Source: an uncultured Geobacter sp.
GTDB taxonomy: Bacteria; Desulfobacterota; Desulfuromonadia; Geobacterales; Geobacteraceae
DNA length: 43,159 nt
Assembly (NCBI GenBank): GCA_903925075.1
Contig: CAIYDQ010000020.1
Span: forward strand, 1 to 43,159
Reading direction: 5' to 3'
The notes below the pieces were generated by a model that was given only the letters and a program-made list of their open reading frames with translations, was not told the origin of the DNA and ran no database searches. The stretch's first letter is position 1; each line of letters opens with the position of its first letter. A program made the position numbers and the translations under genes. This document shows positions 35,049 to 43,159 of this stretch, piece by piece.

Positions 35049-36620
35049 ATGCCGGAAGGCCTTAAAAAACTGTTGGAACCTTTCTTCGCCCTGAGCGCCG
35101 GCAAGCGCCTGGTCGTGGCCGGGGTGGCGCTCGCCTCCCTGCTCGGCTTCGGGGCTCTGATCACCGTCGCCAACAAGACCGATTACCGTCCCCTGTTCGC
35201 CAACCTGAACAACGAGGACGCAGGCGAGATCGTCAAGAAGCTCAAGGAGCAGAAGGTACCCTACCAGATCGCCGCCGACGGCAAGGCGGTGCTGGTGCCG
35301 TCGGACAAGGTGTACGACCTCAGGCTGTCGCTGGCCAGCGAGGGGCTCCCCCAGGGGGGCGGGGTCGGCTTCGAGATCTTCGACCGCAAGAACTTCGGCA
35401 TGACCGAGTTCGTGCAGAAGCTGAACTACCAGCGGGCGCTGCAGGGCGAGCTCTCCCGCACCATCTCCCAGTTGACCGGGGTCGAGTCGGCCCGGGTGCA
35501 CCTGGCGATCCCGGAAAAAAGCCTGTTCAAGGAAGCGGAGAAGCCGGCCACCGCCTCGGTGGTGCTGAAGATGCGCTCCAACCGCAGCCTGAGGGAGGCC
35601 GAGGTGCAGGGGGTGGTGCACCTGGTCGCCTCTTCCATCGAGGGGATGGACCCGGACAACATCACGGTGCTGGACAGCCGCGGCAAGGTGCTGAGCGCCA
35701 CCACCCCAACGGATCCCGCCAGCAAGCTGACCGACGCCAGGCAGGGGACGCAGCGCGCCTTCGAGAAGAACGAGGAGGAGAAGCTGCAAAGCCTGCTGGA
35801 CAAGGTGGTCGGCTCGGGGAGGTCGGTGGCGCGGGTGTCGGCGAGCTTCGATTTCAAGCAGGTGGAAAAGTACGAGGAGCGCTACGACCCGGAGACCGCG
35901 GCGGTCAGGAGCGAGCAGCGCAGCGAGGAAAAGGGGGGGACCAGCGGCACGATCGCCGGCGTCCCCGGCGTGCAGTCGAACATGGCCAAGGCCCCCGGCG
36001 CCGGCGCCCCGCAGGGGACGGGGGGGACGAAGAGCGACGAGACCCTGAACTACGAGGTGAGCCGCTCCACCGCCCGCATCATCGAGCCGGTGGGGAGCCT
36101 GAACAAGGTCTCGGTCGCCATCCTGGTGGACGGCAAGTACGAGCTCTCTCCCGGCGCCAAGCCCGACGCCAAGCCCAAGTACCTGCCGAGGACCCCCGAC
36201 GAGATGCAAAAGCTGGAGGCGCTGGTGAAAAGCGCCGTCGGCTTCAACGCCGAGCGCGGCGACCAGGTGACCGTCGCCAACATCCCCTTCCGGGACACCG
36301 GCGAGGAGGCGAGCGAAAGCGTCAAGTGGTGGGACCTCCCCATCGCGCAGGCGATGCTCAAGAACGGGCTGATCGCGCTCGGGTTCCTGGCGCTGCTCAT
36401 GTTCGTGATCCGCCCCATGCTGAAGATCCTCAAGCCGGTCAGGCTGGAGGAGAGCCTGCTTACCCTCCCCACCGACCAGGAAGCGGTGCAGATGATCGAG
36501 GCGCAAAAGATAGAGCACGAGAAGATGAAGGTCACCCAACTGGAGCTGATCGAGAAGGTCAAACAAGATCCCTACCAAGTCGCCCAGATCCTGCAAAACT
36601 GGCTGGCGCATAAGGAATAG
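35049..36620 (+). CDS. fliF: flagellar MS-ring protein FliF
   Basis: A 523-residue FliF. TM1 is at about 20-42 and TM2 at about 436-460, enclosing the ring-building motifs (LFANLNNEDAGEIVKKL, FEIFDRKNFGMTEFVQKLNYQRALQGEL, VESARVHLAIPEKSLF). The cytoplasmic C-terminus (VAQILQNWLAHKE) is the FliG-binding tail. Length and order fit the family. It forms the inner-membrane MS ring. The GGGAG before the ATG at 35049 is modest. Confidence 0.96.
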   Translation: MPEGLKKLLEPFFALSAGKRLVVAGVALASLLGFGALITVANKTDYRPLFANLNNEDAGEIVKKLKEQKVPYQIAADGKAVLVPSDKVYDLRLSLASEGLPQGGGVGFEIFDRKNFGMTEFVQKLNYQRALQGELSRTISQLTGVESARVHLAIPEKSLFKEAEKPATASVVLKMRSNRSLREAEVQGVVHLVASSIEGMDPDNITVLDSRGKVLSATTPTDPASKLTDARQGTQRAFEKNEEEKLQSLLDKVVGSGRSVARVSASFDFKQVEKYEERYDPETAAVRSEQRSEEKGGTSGTIAGVPGVQSNMAKAPGAGAPQGTGGTKSDETLNYEVSRSTARIIEPVGSLNKVSVAILVDGKYELSPGAKPDAKPKYLPRTPDEMQKLEALVKSAVGFNAERGDQVTVANIPFRDTGEEASESVKWWDLPIAQAMLKNGLIALGFLALLMFVIRPMLKILKPVRLEESLLTLPTDQEAVQMIEAQKIEHEKMKVTQLELIEKVKQDPYQVAQILQNWLAHKE

Positions 36621-36656
36621 GCTTAACGTGAAAAAAAAGCTGCATAGAGGCGCCGC

Positions 36657-37649
36657 ATGACGGGAGCGGAGAAAGCCGCCATCCTTTTGTTGTACCTGGG
36701 CCCCGACGCGACCGCCAAGGTGTTCGGGCACATGGACGACTCGGACATCAAGAAGATCAGCCAGAGCATGGCCAAGCTCGGCCACGTGCCGCGCGAAGAG
36801 ATCTCGGCCGTGGTCAACGAATTCAACGACATCACCAACCCGGAGACCGGCTTCTTCTCCCAGGGCGAGGACTTCGTCAGAAAGATCCTGGAGAAGGCGC
36901 TTGGTCCGGTGCGAGCGGAGACGCTGCTGGCCGAGATCCGCACCTCCGGCATCGGCGACATGCAGGACCTTTTGGAGAGCATGGACGCGCGCACCGTGGC
37001 CAACTTCTTCTCCCAGGAGCACCCGCAGACCATCGCCGTGGTGCTCGCGAAGCTCAGGCCCAAGCAGACCAGCGAGATCGTGGCGCTGCTGCCGCCCGAC
37101 CTGCAGGCGGAGGTGGTGATCAGGATCGCCGAGGTGGACCAGGTCTCGCCCGAGATCCTCTCCGAGATCGACGAGGTGATCCGCCTGGAGCTCACCGCCC
37201 TGGGCGGGGTGCAGAGGTTCAAGGTCGGTGGCGTGGAGAAGGTGGTGGACATGTTCGCGCACCTGGATCGCAGCCGCGAGAAGAAGATCCTCGACAAGCT
37301 CGACACCATGAACCCGCCGCTGGCCGAGGTGATCAGGAAGCACCTGTTCACCTTCGAAGACATCTTCAAGCTGGACGACCGGGCCATCCAGTCGATCATG
37401 CGCGAGGTCAGCAACGACACGCTGACCCTGGCCATGAAGACCTCCGCCGACGAGGTCAAGGACCGGATCTTCCGCAACATCTCCAGCCGCGCGGCCGAGA
37501 TGATCAGGGAGGACCTGGAGGTGATGGGACCGGTGCGCCTGTCCGACGTGGAGAAGGCGCAGTCCGAGATCATCAAGATAGTCCGCAAGATGGAGGAGGA
37601 AGGCAAGGTGGTCATTGCCGGACGCGGTGCGGACGATGTGCTCGTTTAA
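36657..37649 (+). CDS. fliG: flagellar motor switch protein FliG
   Basis: A 330-residue switch protein with all three FliG domains: N-terminal (AILLLYLGPDATAKVFGHMDD), middle with the EHPQT motif (QEHPQTIAVVLAKL) and C-terminal torque helix region (DDRAIQSIMREVSNDTLTLAMK). It binds FliF and the stator and converts the CheY-P signal into direction. It overlaps fliH by 14 nt. Only a weak GAGG precedes the ATG. Confidence 0.96.
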   Translation: MTGAEKAAILLLYLGPDATAKVFGHMDDSDIKKISQSMAKLGHVPREEISAVVNEFNDITNPETGFFSQGEDFVRKILEKALGPVRAETLLAEIRTSGIGDMQDLLESMDARTVANFFSQEHPQTIAVVLAKLRPKQTSEIVALLPPDLQAEVVIRIAEVDQVSPEILSEIDEVIRLELTALGGVQRFKVGGVEKVVDMFAHLDRSREKKILDKLDTMNPPLAEVIRKHLFTFEDIFKLDDRAIQSIMREVSNDTLTLAMKTSADEVKDRIFRNISSRAAEMIREDLEVMGPVRLSDVEKAQSEIIKIVRKMEEEGKVVIAGRGADDVLV

Positions 37650-38346
37650 GATCATCAGAAGCGGCAGCGATCCGCAGCGCCCCTTCGTGCTGGAGTCCCT
37701 GGGGGGCGGTCCGGTTTCCCAGGAGCCCGACGTCTTTCGCGCCGTCGCGCTCGGCCGGCCGGACGAGCGCGAGGAGCCGGAGGAGGAGCTCCCCCCTCCC
37801 CCCCCTCCCCCTCCCACCATGCTGGAAGAGGAGGCGCTCAGGCTGATCGACCAGGCCCGCCTGGACGGCGCAAAAGAGGGAAGAGAGCAGGCGGAGGCGG
37901 AGCTGGCCTCGGCCGGCGAGGCCCTGGCGCAGGCGCTGGAGCTGACCCGGGCGCTGCGCGGCAAGCTGTTGCACGAGGCCGAGGAAGACCTCTTGCAGCT
38001 CTCGGTGCTGATCGCGCGCAAGGTGATGCTGCGCGAGCTTTCCCTGGATCCGGGGGTGCTGGCGGGGCTGGTGCAGGCCGCGGTAAAACTGGCCTCCGAG
38101 TCGGGCGAGGTGCTGGTGAAGTTGAACCCCGAGGACCTCGCCCTGGCCACCGAGTGCGGCGCCTTCCGGCAGCTATTGGCCGAGTCCGGCGTGAAGCTGA
38201 CGGCGGACGCGGCGGTGGCGCGGGCCGGCTGCCTGGCGGAGACGGTGCGGGGCAACATCGACGCCGGACTGGACGCGCAATTGGACGAGATATTCAGGGG
38301 GCTTACCGAGGAGAGGAACGCGCGCCGGGAGCAGCCCGTTGATTAA
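37636..38346 (+). CDS. fliH: flagellar assembly protein FliH
   Basis: A 236-residue FliH, the regulator of the FliI export ATPase. It has a basic N-terminus (CSFKIIRSGSDP), an acidic/proline linker with eight consecutive prolines at about 53-60, a coiled coil rich in A/E/Q (ARLDGAKEGREQAEAEL) and a C-terminal domain similar to V-ATPase subunit E (LQLSVLIARKVMLRELSLDP). The ATG at 37636 is chosen; a TTG at 37615 in frame is an alternative. The polyproline is encoded by a C-rich tract (about 37789-37818) that is prone to slippage. Confidence 0.88.
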   Translation: MCSFKIIRSGSDPQRPFVLESLGGGPVSQEPDVFRAVALGRPDEREEPEEELPPPPPPPPTMLEEEALRLIDQARLDGAKEGREQAEAELASAGEALAQALELTRALRGKLLHEAEEDLLQLSVLIARKVMLRELSLDPGVLAGLVQAAVKLASESGEVLVKLNPEDLALATECGAFRQLLAESGVKLTADAAVARAGCLAETVRGNIDAGLDAQLDEIFRGLTEERNARREQPVD

Positions 38347-39643
38347 CCTTTCCCGTTACCTGTCGGTGGTGGAGGCGGCCAAGCCGGTTCGCTTCCACGG
38401 CAAGGTTACCCAGGTGGTGGGGCTGGTGATCGAGGGGTACTGCCCGGGAGCCGCGGTCGGCAGCCAGTGCGAGGTGCACTCGGAGGGCTCGGCGCCCATA
38501 CCGGCCGAGGTGGTGGGCTTTCGCGACAACAAGACCCTGTTGATGCCTCTGGGGGAGTTGCGCGGGGTGGGGCTTGGCAGCCTGATCTCGGTGCGGCGGG
38601 TGAACGCCGCCCTCGGCGTGGGACCGGGGCTGTTGGGAAGGGTGATCGACGGGCTGGGAGCGCCGATCGACGACAAGGGGCCGATCCGGACCACCGAGGA
38701 GTACCCGCTCTACGCGCTGCCGGTGAACCCGATGAAGAGGCGGCCGATCAGGAGGCCCCTGAACCTCGGCATCCGCGCCATCAACGGCCTGCTCACCTGC
38801 GGCGAGGGGCAGCGGGTCGGCATCATGGCCGGCTCAGGGGTCGGCAAATCGACCCTGCTCGGCATGATCGCCCGCTACACCGAAGCCGACGTCAACGTGA
38901 TCGCGCTGATCGGCGAGCGCGGCCGCGAGCTGCGCGAGTTCATTGAAAAGGATCTGCAGGAGGCGGGGCTCAAGAAGTCGGTGGTGGTGGCCACCTCCGA
39001 TCAGCCGCCGCTGGTGAGGATGCGCGGCGCCTACCTGGCGACCACCATCGCCGAATACTTCCAGGCCCAGGGAAAAAAGGTGCTGCTGATGATGGACTCG
39101 GCCACCCGCTTCGCCATGGCAATGCGCGAGGTGGGGCTGGCCATCGGCGAACCCCCCACCACCAAGGGGTACACCCCCTCCGTCTTCGCCGCGCTCCCGA
39201 GGCTTTTGGAGCGGACCGGCAACTTCCAGGGAGGAAGCATCACCGGCCTGTACACGGTGCTGGTGGAGGGTGACGACTTCAACGAGCCGATCTCCGACGC
39301 CATGCGCAGCATCCTGGACGGACACATCATCCTGACCCGCGAGCTGGCCTCGCGCAACATCTACCCGCCCATCGACCTCTTGAACAGCGCCAGCCGGGTA
39401 ATGAGCGACGTGACCAGCAAAGAGCACCGGCAGCTGGCGGGGGCGTTCAAGGAAAACCTGGCGGCCTACCGCCAAGCCGAGGACATGATCAACATCGGCG
39501 CCTACAAGGCCGGCAGCAACCCGAAGATCGATTTCGCCATCATGAAGATGGAGCAGATGATTTCCTATATGAAGCAAGATGTCGCAGACGGGGTGAGCGT
39601 CGAGGAATCGATCGAGGCGCTGGCCAGCATCTTTGCAGGCTAA
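38339..39643 (+). CDS. fliI: flagellum-specific export ATPase FliI
   Basis: A 434-residue F1-beta-like ATPase with Walker A GSGVGKST (K170), catalytic-glutamate region GERGRELREF, Walker B VLLMMDSATRFAMAMREV, and export-ATPase signatures PPTTKGYTPSVFAALPRLLER and GSITGLYTVLVEGDD. It powers and primes type III export with FliH and FliJ. It starts at a TTG (38339) overlapping fliH by 8 nt, with GGGAG about 8 nt upstream. No ATG near the N-terminus gives a full domain. Confidence 0.95.
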   Translation: MINLSRYLSVVEAAKPVRFHGKVTQVVGLVIEGYCPGAAVGSQCEVHSEGSAPIPAEVVGFRDNKTLLMPLGELRGVGLGSLISVRRVNAALGVGPGLLGRVIDGLGAPIDDKGPIRTTEEYPLYALPVNPMKRRPIRRPLNLGIRAINGLLTCGEGQRVGIMAGSGVGKSTLLGMIARYTEADVNVIALIGERGRELREFIEKDLQEAGLKKSVVVATSDQPPLVRMRGAYLATTIAEYFQAQGKKVLLMMDSATRFAMAMREVGLAIGEPPTTKGYTPSVFAALPRLLERTGNFQGGSITGLYTVLVEGDDFNEPISDAMRSILDGHIILTRELASRNIYPPIDLLNSASRVMSDVTSKEHRQLAGAFKENLAAYRQAEDMINIGAYKAGSNPKIDFAIMKMEQMISYMKQDVADGVSVEESIEALASIFAG

Positions 39644-39679
39644 GGCAGGCATTGACCGTAAAAACGGAGGCGACGCGCC

Positions 39680-40123
39680 ATGGCGGGACACGAATTCAGG
39701 CTGGAACAGGTGCTCAAATTCCGCAAGGAAGTCGAGAAGATGCACCAGTTGGAGCTGGCCGCGGCCAGGCTCAACCACGAAAACGCGCAGGACAAGCTGG
39801 AAAGCGAGCAGGCCGCCATGGCGACCATGGAGCAGGATTTCTCCCGGCGCCAGATGCAAGGGATCGAGGCCAAGGACCTGCAACTCTACGGCAACTTCAG
39901 CATGAGAAAGAGCCGCGAGATTCAGGCGATCAAGGAATCGCTTCCGGTCCTGGAAAAGGCGGTGCAGGAGAAGCGGGAAGCCCTGCTGACGGCGGCCAAG
40001 GATAAGAAGGCGCTGGAAGTGTTCAAGGAGAAGAAAATGCGGGATCTGAAGATGGACCAGCTTACCCGGGAGCGCATATTCCTGGATGAAATCGCCCTGC
40101 AGGGGAGGGGAGCCAAGAAGTGA
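39680..40123 (+). CDS. fliJ: flagellar export protein FliJ
   Basis: A 147-residue, almost entirely coiled-coil protein (FRLEQVLKFRKEVEKMHQLELA at the N-terminus, lysine/glutamate-rich helices to the end), matching FliJ in size, order and pattern. It is the central stalk of the export ATPase and chaperone escort. GGAGG precedes the ATG. It overlaps the next gene by 4 nt (GTGA). Confidence 0.88.
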   Translation: MAGHEFRLEQVLKFRKEVEKMHQLELAAARLNHENAQDKLESEQAAMATMEQDFSRRQMQGIEAKDLQLYGNFSMRKSREIQAIKESLPVLEKAVQEKREALLTAAKDKKALEVFKEKKMRDLKMDQLTRERIFLDEIALQGRGAKK

Positions 40124-40647
40124 GGGTGATACTGCTGTCTTTGGCACTTATTGCCCTGGCGTTCTACTATGTGGCCCCCGATTTTCAGGTGCGCCACGCC
40201 TTTGCCGCGGAACCGCGCCCCGCGGCCGCGCCCGCCAAGCCGGCCAGCGACGACGCGGCGGCACTGGAACTGAAGCGGCAGCAGCTGATCGAGAAGGAAG
40301 CCGCGCTCAAGGCGAAGGAGGACGCGCTGGCCAGGCTGTCCGCCAAGCTGGACGCCAGGACGGCCGAGCTGAACGCGGCCAGGAAAGGGCTCGAAGCCGC
40401 GCTGGTGGCCAAGAAGAAGCAGGAGGAAGAGCGCGGCAAGAAGGTGGATGAAAGCTACAAGAAGATGCTCAAGATCTACAAAGCGCTCAAGCCGGACGAG
40501 GCAGGGGGGCTGATCAACAAACTGGACCCCAAGATGGCGATCGATATGATGAACCAGATGGACCAGAAGACCGCCGTCAAGTTGATCCCGTACATCACTC
40601 AGCCGAGAGTGCTGGAATGGACCCGGCTGAATCTGGCCGGCAAATGA
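40120..40647 (+). CDS. MotE-like protein with MgtE N-terminal-type domain
   Basis: A 175-residue protein with an N-terminal membrane anchor or signal (about 2-18), an Ala/Pro-rich stretch, a long charged coiled coil (about 45-115: KRQQLIEKEAALKAKEDAL) and a C-terminal MgtE-N-like helical domain (YKALKPDEAGGLINKLDPKMAIDMMNQM). Such proteins lie between fliJ and fliK in many flagellar operons and are annotated MotE or FlbB. Their role is probably in stator or hook assembly. The GTG start overlaps fliJ. Which named family it belongs to is not certain. Confidence 0.8.
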   Translation: MRVILLSLALIALAFYYVAPDFQVRHAFAAEPRPAAAPAKPASDDAAALELKRQQLIEKEAALKAKEDALARLSAKLDARTAELNAARKGLEAALVAKKKQEEERGKKVDESYKKMLKIYKALKPDEAGGLINKLDPKMAIDMMNQMDQKTAVKLIPYITQPRVLEWTRLNLAGK

Positions 40648-40671
40648 TTCTCTTGCCGCAACCGCGCAGCT

Positions 40672-40687
40672 GGGCTTAAAAAGTGCA
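40672..40687 (+). promoter_or_regulatory. weak sigma-54-like site before fliK
   Basis: GGGCTTAAAAAGTGCA keeps the GG-N10-GC core (GG 40673-40674, GC 40685-40686) and matches 7 of 12 defined consensus bases. It lies in the 97-bp gap before fliK and could start a separate hook transcript. Confidence 0.3.
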
Positions 40688-40744
40688 GTCTGAGCGTTTA
40701 TGGCAGTCGCCCCAACAGACTTCAAAGAGAGGAGGTGAGAAACG

Positions 40745-43159
40745 ATGAAAACGATTGATACAGCGACTCTGTTTACCGACGTCGCCGCCGTTGCCACGAC
40801 GCAACCCGGCAAAGCCGCACCTCCGACCGGTCAGGGCGGCGAGAACGGCGGCGCCTTCGCCAAGGTGCTGCAGGTTACCAGCAATTCGAGCGCCGCAGCA
40901 ACCGTAGCGAGCGCGGCGCCTGCCGACGAAGCGGCTCCCGCCGCGCAGGCCAGGCCTGCAAGGGCCCTCTTTGCCGGCCAGAAAAGACGAAGTGCGGGTC
41001 ATTTGAAGGCTGCCCAGATCGCTTCGCAGCCGGTTGCCGACGGTGGCTTGCAGGAGACTTCCGTCACCCAACCCGATGTCGCTAAGGGCGCGAACGGCGC
41101 GGCGCTCAAAGACGTGGCTCAACGCGAAACCTCGGCAGCTCCCTTGACAGCTCCAGTTCAGCCGCAGGCATCGACAGCATCCACCATAACGGAGGTATCG
41201 ATCAGCTTCGGCTCGCTGCTTATCACGCCGGACGCAACCGAGACGACCGCAGGAGACACCCGGGTCTCAGCTGCGGCGACTCGAGGCGGCAAACAGAAAA
41301 GCCCACGGCTCTCGTCGCCTGCAACTACGGCGCAAGCGACGATCGAGCAAAGCAGTAATTCGGTTGCTGGCCAAACAAACAAGCTTCAGGAGCAATCGGC
41401 AGCGGTTGGAAAAACCGCCGTAGATGCAGAGCAGAAGCTATCAACCTCTGCTCCGCTGTCCACACAAACTGGACAAGCGGTGTCAAGTGGCGTAATTGCA
41501 GGCGCGGCTGGCAGCGACGAAGTCGCGCAGTCGACGGCCCTGCACGCTCAAAGTGATTTGGCACCGACAATGGTGTCCACGGCAGCGATGAAAGTGGCGG
41601 ATCAGATTGTAGCCACGGATCAGGTTACTGTTGCCGCCAATCCGATCAATGCGGCGGCGGACCGGGCTGCGGGAACTACTGCCGCTGCGCCCGCAGGGGC
41701 GAATACGCTGCGAGAAGACGATGTTGCCGTGCCGCCCGCATTCAACGATTCGGCCGCGCCTGATCGACTTCCGGCACAACCATCGGAAGCCTCTGCGGCT
41801 GACCCAGTTCAGACTAAGCCAAGGCGCGTTTCGGCTAAAGCCGAAAACAAGCCGGCGGAATTGAGGAGCGTGGAACCGGCAGCTGATTCGGCTCAAGCAT
41901 CCTCCATCGCTGCCCTACAGGGAGTAGCTGCGCAGGGTTCAACACCTGCGGCTCAGCCGGCAACCACGGAAAGCCCTGTGACGGCAGTGCTTAATCCTCA
42001 GCAAAAATTTGACACGCCGGCACCGAGGGCGCTGCAAAGCGCAGCGGCAGCCTATGGGGGTGCCGAGCACAAGGCGAACGACATTGCGGTCGAGACGGAT
42101 GCGGTGCAGAATGCGCCGTTGACTATGGTAGCTACAGCAGAAAGCGGGCGAACTGTAGAAACAAACACGGGCATGGTCGCCGGCAGTGATCAGCAACTTT
42201 CCATCGAGACGACGCCTGGTGCAAGGCAAAGTGCAACAGCGGCCTACCGACTCCCGGAACAACAGATACCTGAGACTGTAATTACCGCATTTGCTGAACC
42301 GACAGATACTAAGTTAGTTCAAGTGCCAGCGGAAGTCGAAGCAGTCACACCAGCAGCTACCACGGAAAGCGTTCAAGCCGTGACGGCCAGCGCGACCGCG
42401 GCAGTAGCTCCTAGCACGACCTCTCCAGCTCCGATTGCTCAACCAATTGCGGAGTCAGTTATTCGACCGGTGGGTCAGTCGATAGTTGAGCCAGAGGTTA
42501 CGCAACCGGCAGCTCAGGCGGCAGCTCCACCGACGATTGAACCTGTAGCTGCAACAGCGACTCAGTCGGTAGCCCAAACAGTGGCTCAACCCGTTTTGCC
42601 GGAGACCGCTCAACCTGTCGCGCAATCACAAACTCAACCTGTAACTGAGCCAGTGACTCAACCTGTCATTCAGGCAATAGCGCAACCAATCGCTCAAACG
42701 GTGATCCAGCCGACGGCTCAACCTGTAGCTCAACTGGTAGCTGAGACAGGGACTCAACAGGCGGCAGCTCAACCAGTTGCTCCTGTCATTCAGGCCGCAG
42801 CTCAACCAGTCGCTCAAACTTTGATCCAGCCGACGGCTCAACCTTTAGCTCAACCAGTAGCTGAGACAGTGACTCAACCTGTCATGCAGGCAGCAGTTCA
42901 ACCAGTTGCTCAACCTGTTGCTCAACCTGTGATCCAGCCGACGGCTCAACCTGTAGCTCGACCGGTAGCTGAGGCAGTGTCTCAACCTGTCATTCAGGCA
43001 GCAACTCAACCAGTCGCTCAACCTGTCATTCAGGCAACAGCTCAACCAGTTGCTCAACCTGTGATCCAGCCGGTGGCTCAACCTGTAGCTCAAACTTTGA
43101 TCCAGCCGACGGCTCAACCTGTAGCTCAACCAGTAGCTGAGACAGTGACTCAACCTGTC
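40745..43159 (+). CDS. fliK: flagellar hook-length control protein FliK (partial, right end cut off)
   Basis: Open from the ATG at 40745 (after GAGGAGGTGAG) to the window edge without a stop: 805 codons present. The N-terminus (MKTIDTATLF; later GGAFAKVLQV) and position after fliJ/motE-like fit FliK, the secreted molecular ruler of the hook. The visible part is low-complexity, rich in A, Q, P, T and V. From about 42590 it becomes an AQPV-type tetrapeptide repeat. The C-terminal Flg_hook domain that would confirm identity lies beyond the window. Base and codon use shift from the GC-rich neighbours (many CAA, GCT, GTA, CCT), especially in the repeat. Already far longer than the roughly 400-residue E. 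coli/Salmonella FliK, it implies a long ruler or an expanded linker. Confidence 0.8.
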   Translation, partial: MKTIDTATLFTDVAAVATTQPGKAAPPTGQGGENGGAFAKVLQVTSNSSAAATVASAAPADEAAPAAQARPARALFAGQKRRSAGHLKAAQIASQPVADGGLQETSVTQPDVAKGANGAALKDVAQRETSAAPLTAPVQPQASTASTITEVSISFGSLLITPDATETTAGDTRVSAAATRGGKQKSPRLSSPATTAQATIEQSSNSVAGQTNKLQEQSAAVGKTAVDAEQKLSTSAPLSTQTGQAVSSGVIAGAAGSDEVAQSTALHAQSDLAPTMVSTAAMKVADQIVATDQVTVAANPINAAADRAAGTTAAAPAGANTLREDDVAVPPAFNDSAAPDRLPAQPSEASAADPVQTKPRRVSAKAENKPAELRSVEPAADSAQASSIAALQGVAAQGSTPAAQPATTESPVTAVLNPQQKFDTPAPRALQSAAAAYGGAEHKANDIAVETDAVQNAPLTMVATAESGRTVETNTGMVAGSDQQLSIETTPGARQSATAAYRLPEQQIPETVITAFAEPTDTKLVQVPAEVEAVTPAATTESVQAVTASATAAVAPSTTSPAPIAQPIAESVIRPVGQSIVEPEVTQPAAQAAAPPTIEPVAATATQSVAQTVAQPVLPETAQPVAQSQTQPVTEPVTQPVIQAIAQPIAQTVIQPTAQPVAQLVAETGTQQAAAQPVAPVIQAAAQPVAQTLIQPTAQPLAQPVAETVTQPVMQAAVQPVAQPVAQPVIQPTAQPVARPVAEAVSQPVIQAATQPVAQPVIQATAQPVAQPVIQPVAQPVAQTLIQPTAQPVAQPVAETVTQPV
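42590..43159 (+). repeat. 12-bp (AQPV) tandem repeat domain in fliK with higher-order copies
   Basis: The unit is GCTCAACCTGTA and variants, giving A-Q-P-V. Longer blocks also recur: GATCCAGCCG begins at 42703, 42823, 42931, 43063 and 43099, at steps of 120, 108, 132 and 36 bp, all multiples of 12. The array continues past the window edge. Confidence 0.9.

Noticed and set aside
34212-38258. A 1348-codon open frame on the minus strand across flgB-fliH
   Set aside because: It lies opposite well-identified flagellar genes. Long antisense frames are expected in high-GC DNA, and the translation is compositionally odd (His/Gly/Arg/Leu-rich) with no family motif.
42626-43153. Minus-strand frames rich in LS/RLS repeats opposite fliK
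   Set aside because: They are the reverse reading of the AQPV repeat array. The plus frame continues fliK without a stop.

Overview
The window (43,159 bases, high GC, protein-dense) looks like chromosomal DNA of a Geobacter-type bacterium (Desulfuromonadota/Geobacterales). This is inferred from gene content: many hybrid histidine kinases and HDOD proteins, an Mvh/Frh-type [NiFe] hydrogenase beside chemotaxis genes, single-domain CheX/CheC phosphatases, and a flagellar operon preceded by a sigma-54 promoter. No rRNA, tRNA, transposase or CRISPR array is visible.

Layout. 1-441 is a structured non-coding leader. 442-6991 (+) holds a single-domain response regulator and two membrane hybrid kinases. 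Convergent to it, 7066-11008 (-) encodes a small regulator domain protein, an HDOD protein, a soluble hybrid kinase with an Hpt domain, and a second single-domain response regulator. A very good sigma-28-like promoter heads this minus-strand cluster. 11411-17409 (+) is a compact operon in which a [NiFe] hydrogenase (small and large subunits, ferredoxin, maturation protease, two paralogous cysteine-containing small proteins) lies between a CheW and a soluble poly-HAMP chemoreceptor. This is the most interesting part of the window: it looks like a hydrogenase physically or functionally wired to a chemotaxis-type array. 17615-18508 is a DUF815 ATPase. 18763-21006 is a lipoprotein with five Ig-like domains and a seven-bladed YVTN propeller.

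21357-29014 (+) is an RND efflux operon (outer-membrane channel, lipoprotein adaptor, pump) that runs on into small redox/sulfur genes (C_GCAxxG_C_C protein, DUF2892 membrane protein, MBL-fold hydrolase, exported rhodanese). Its promoter follows a 7-bp microsatellite and overlaps a palindrome. 29425-31397 is a second sigma-28-type unit: CheY, CheX and a CheC-like protein fused to a degenerate receiver. 31591-33684 is an exported TPR protein.

33787 to the right edge is the flagellar basal-body/export operon flgB-flgC-fliE-fliF-fliG-fliH-fliI-fliJ-motE-like-fliK, led by a near-perfect sigma-54 site. fliK runs off the window inside a long AQPV-type repeat. Chemotaxis, flagellar and signalling genes with sigma-28/sigma-54-like promoters run through much of the window, so it reads as a motility and signalling island interrupted by an efflux/redox block.
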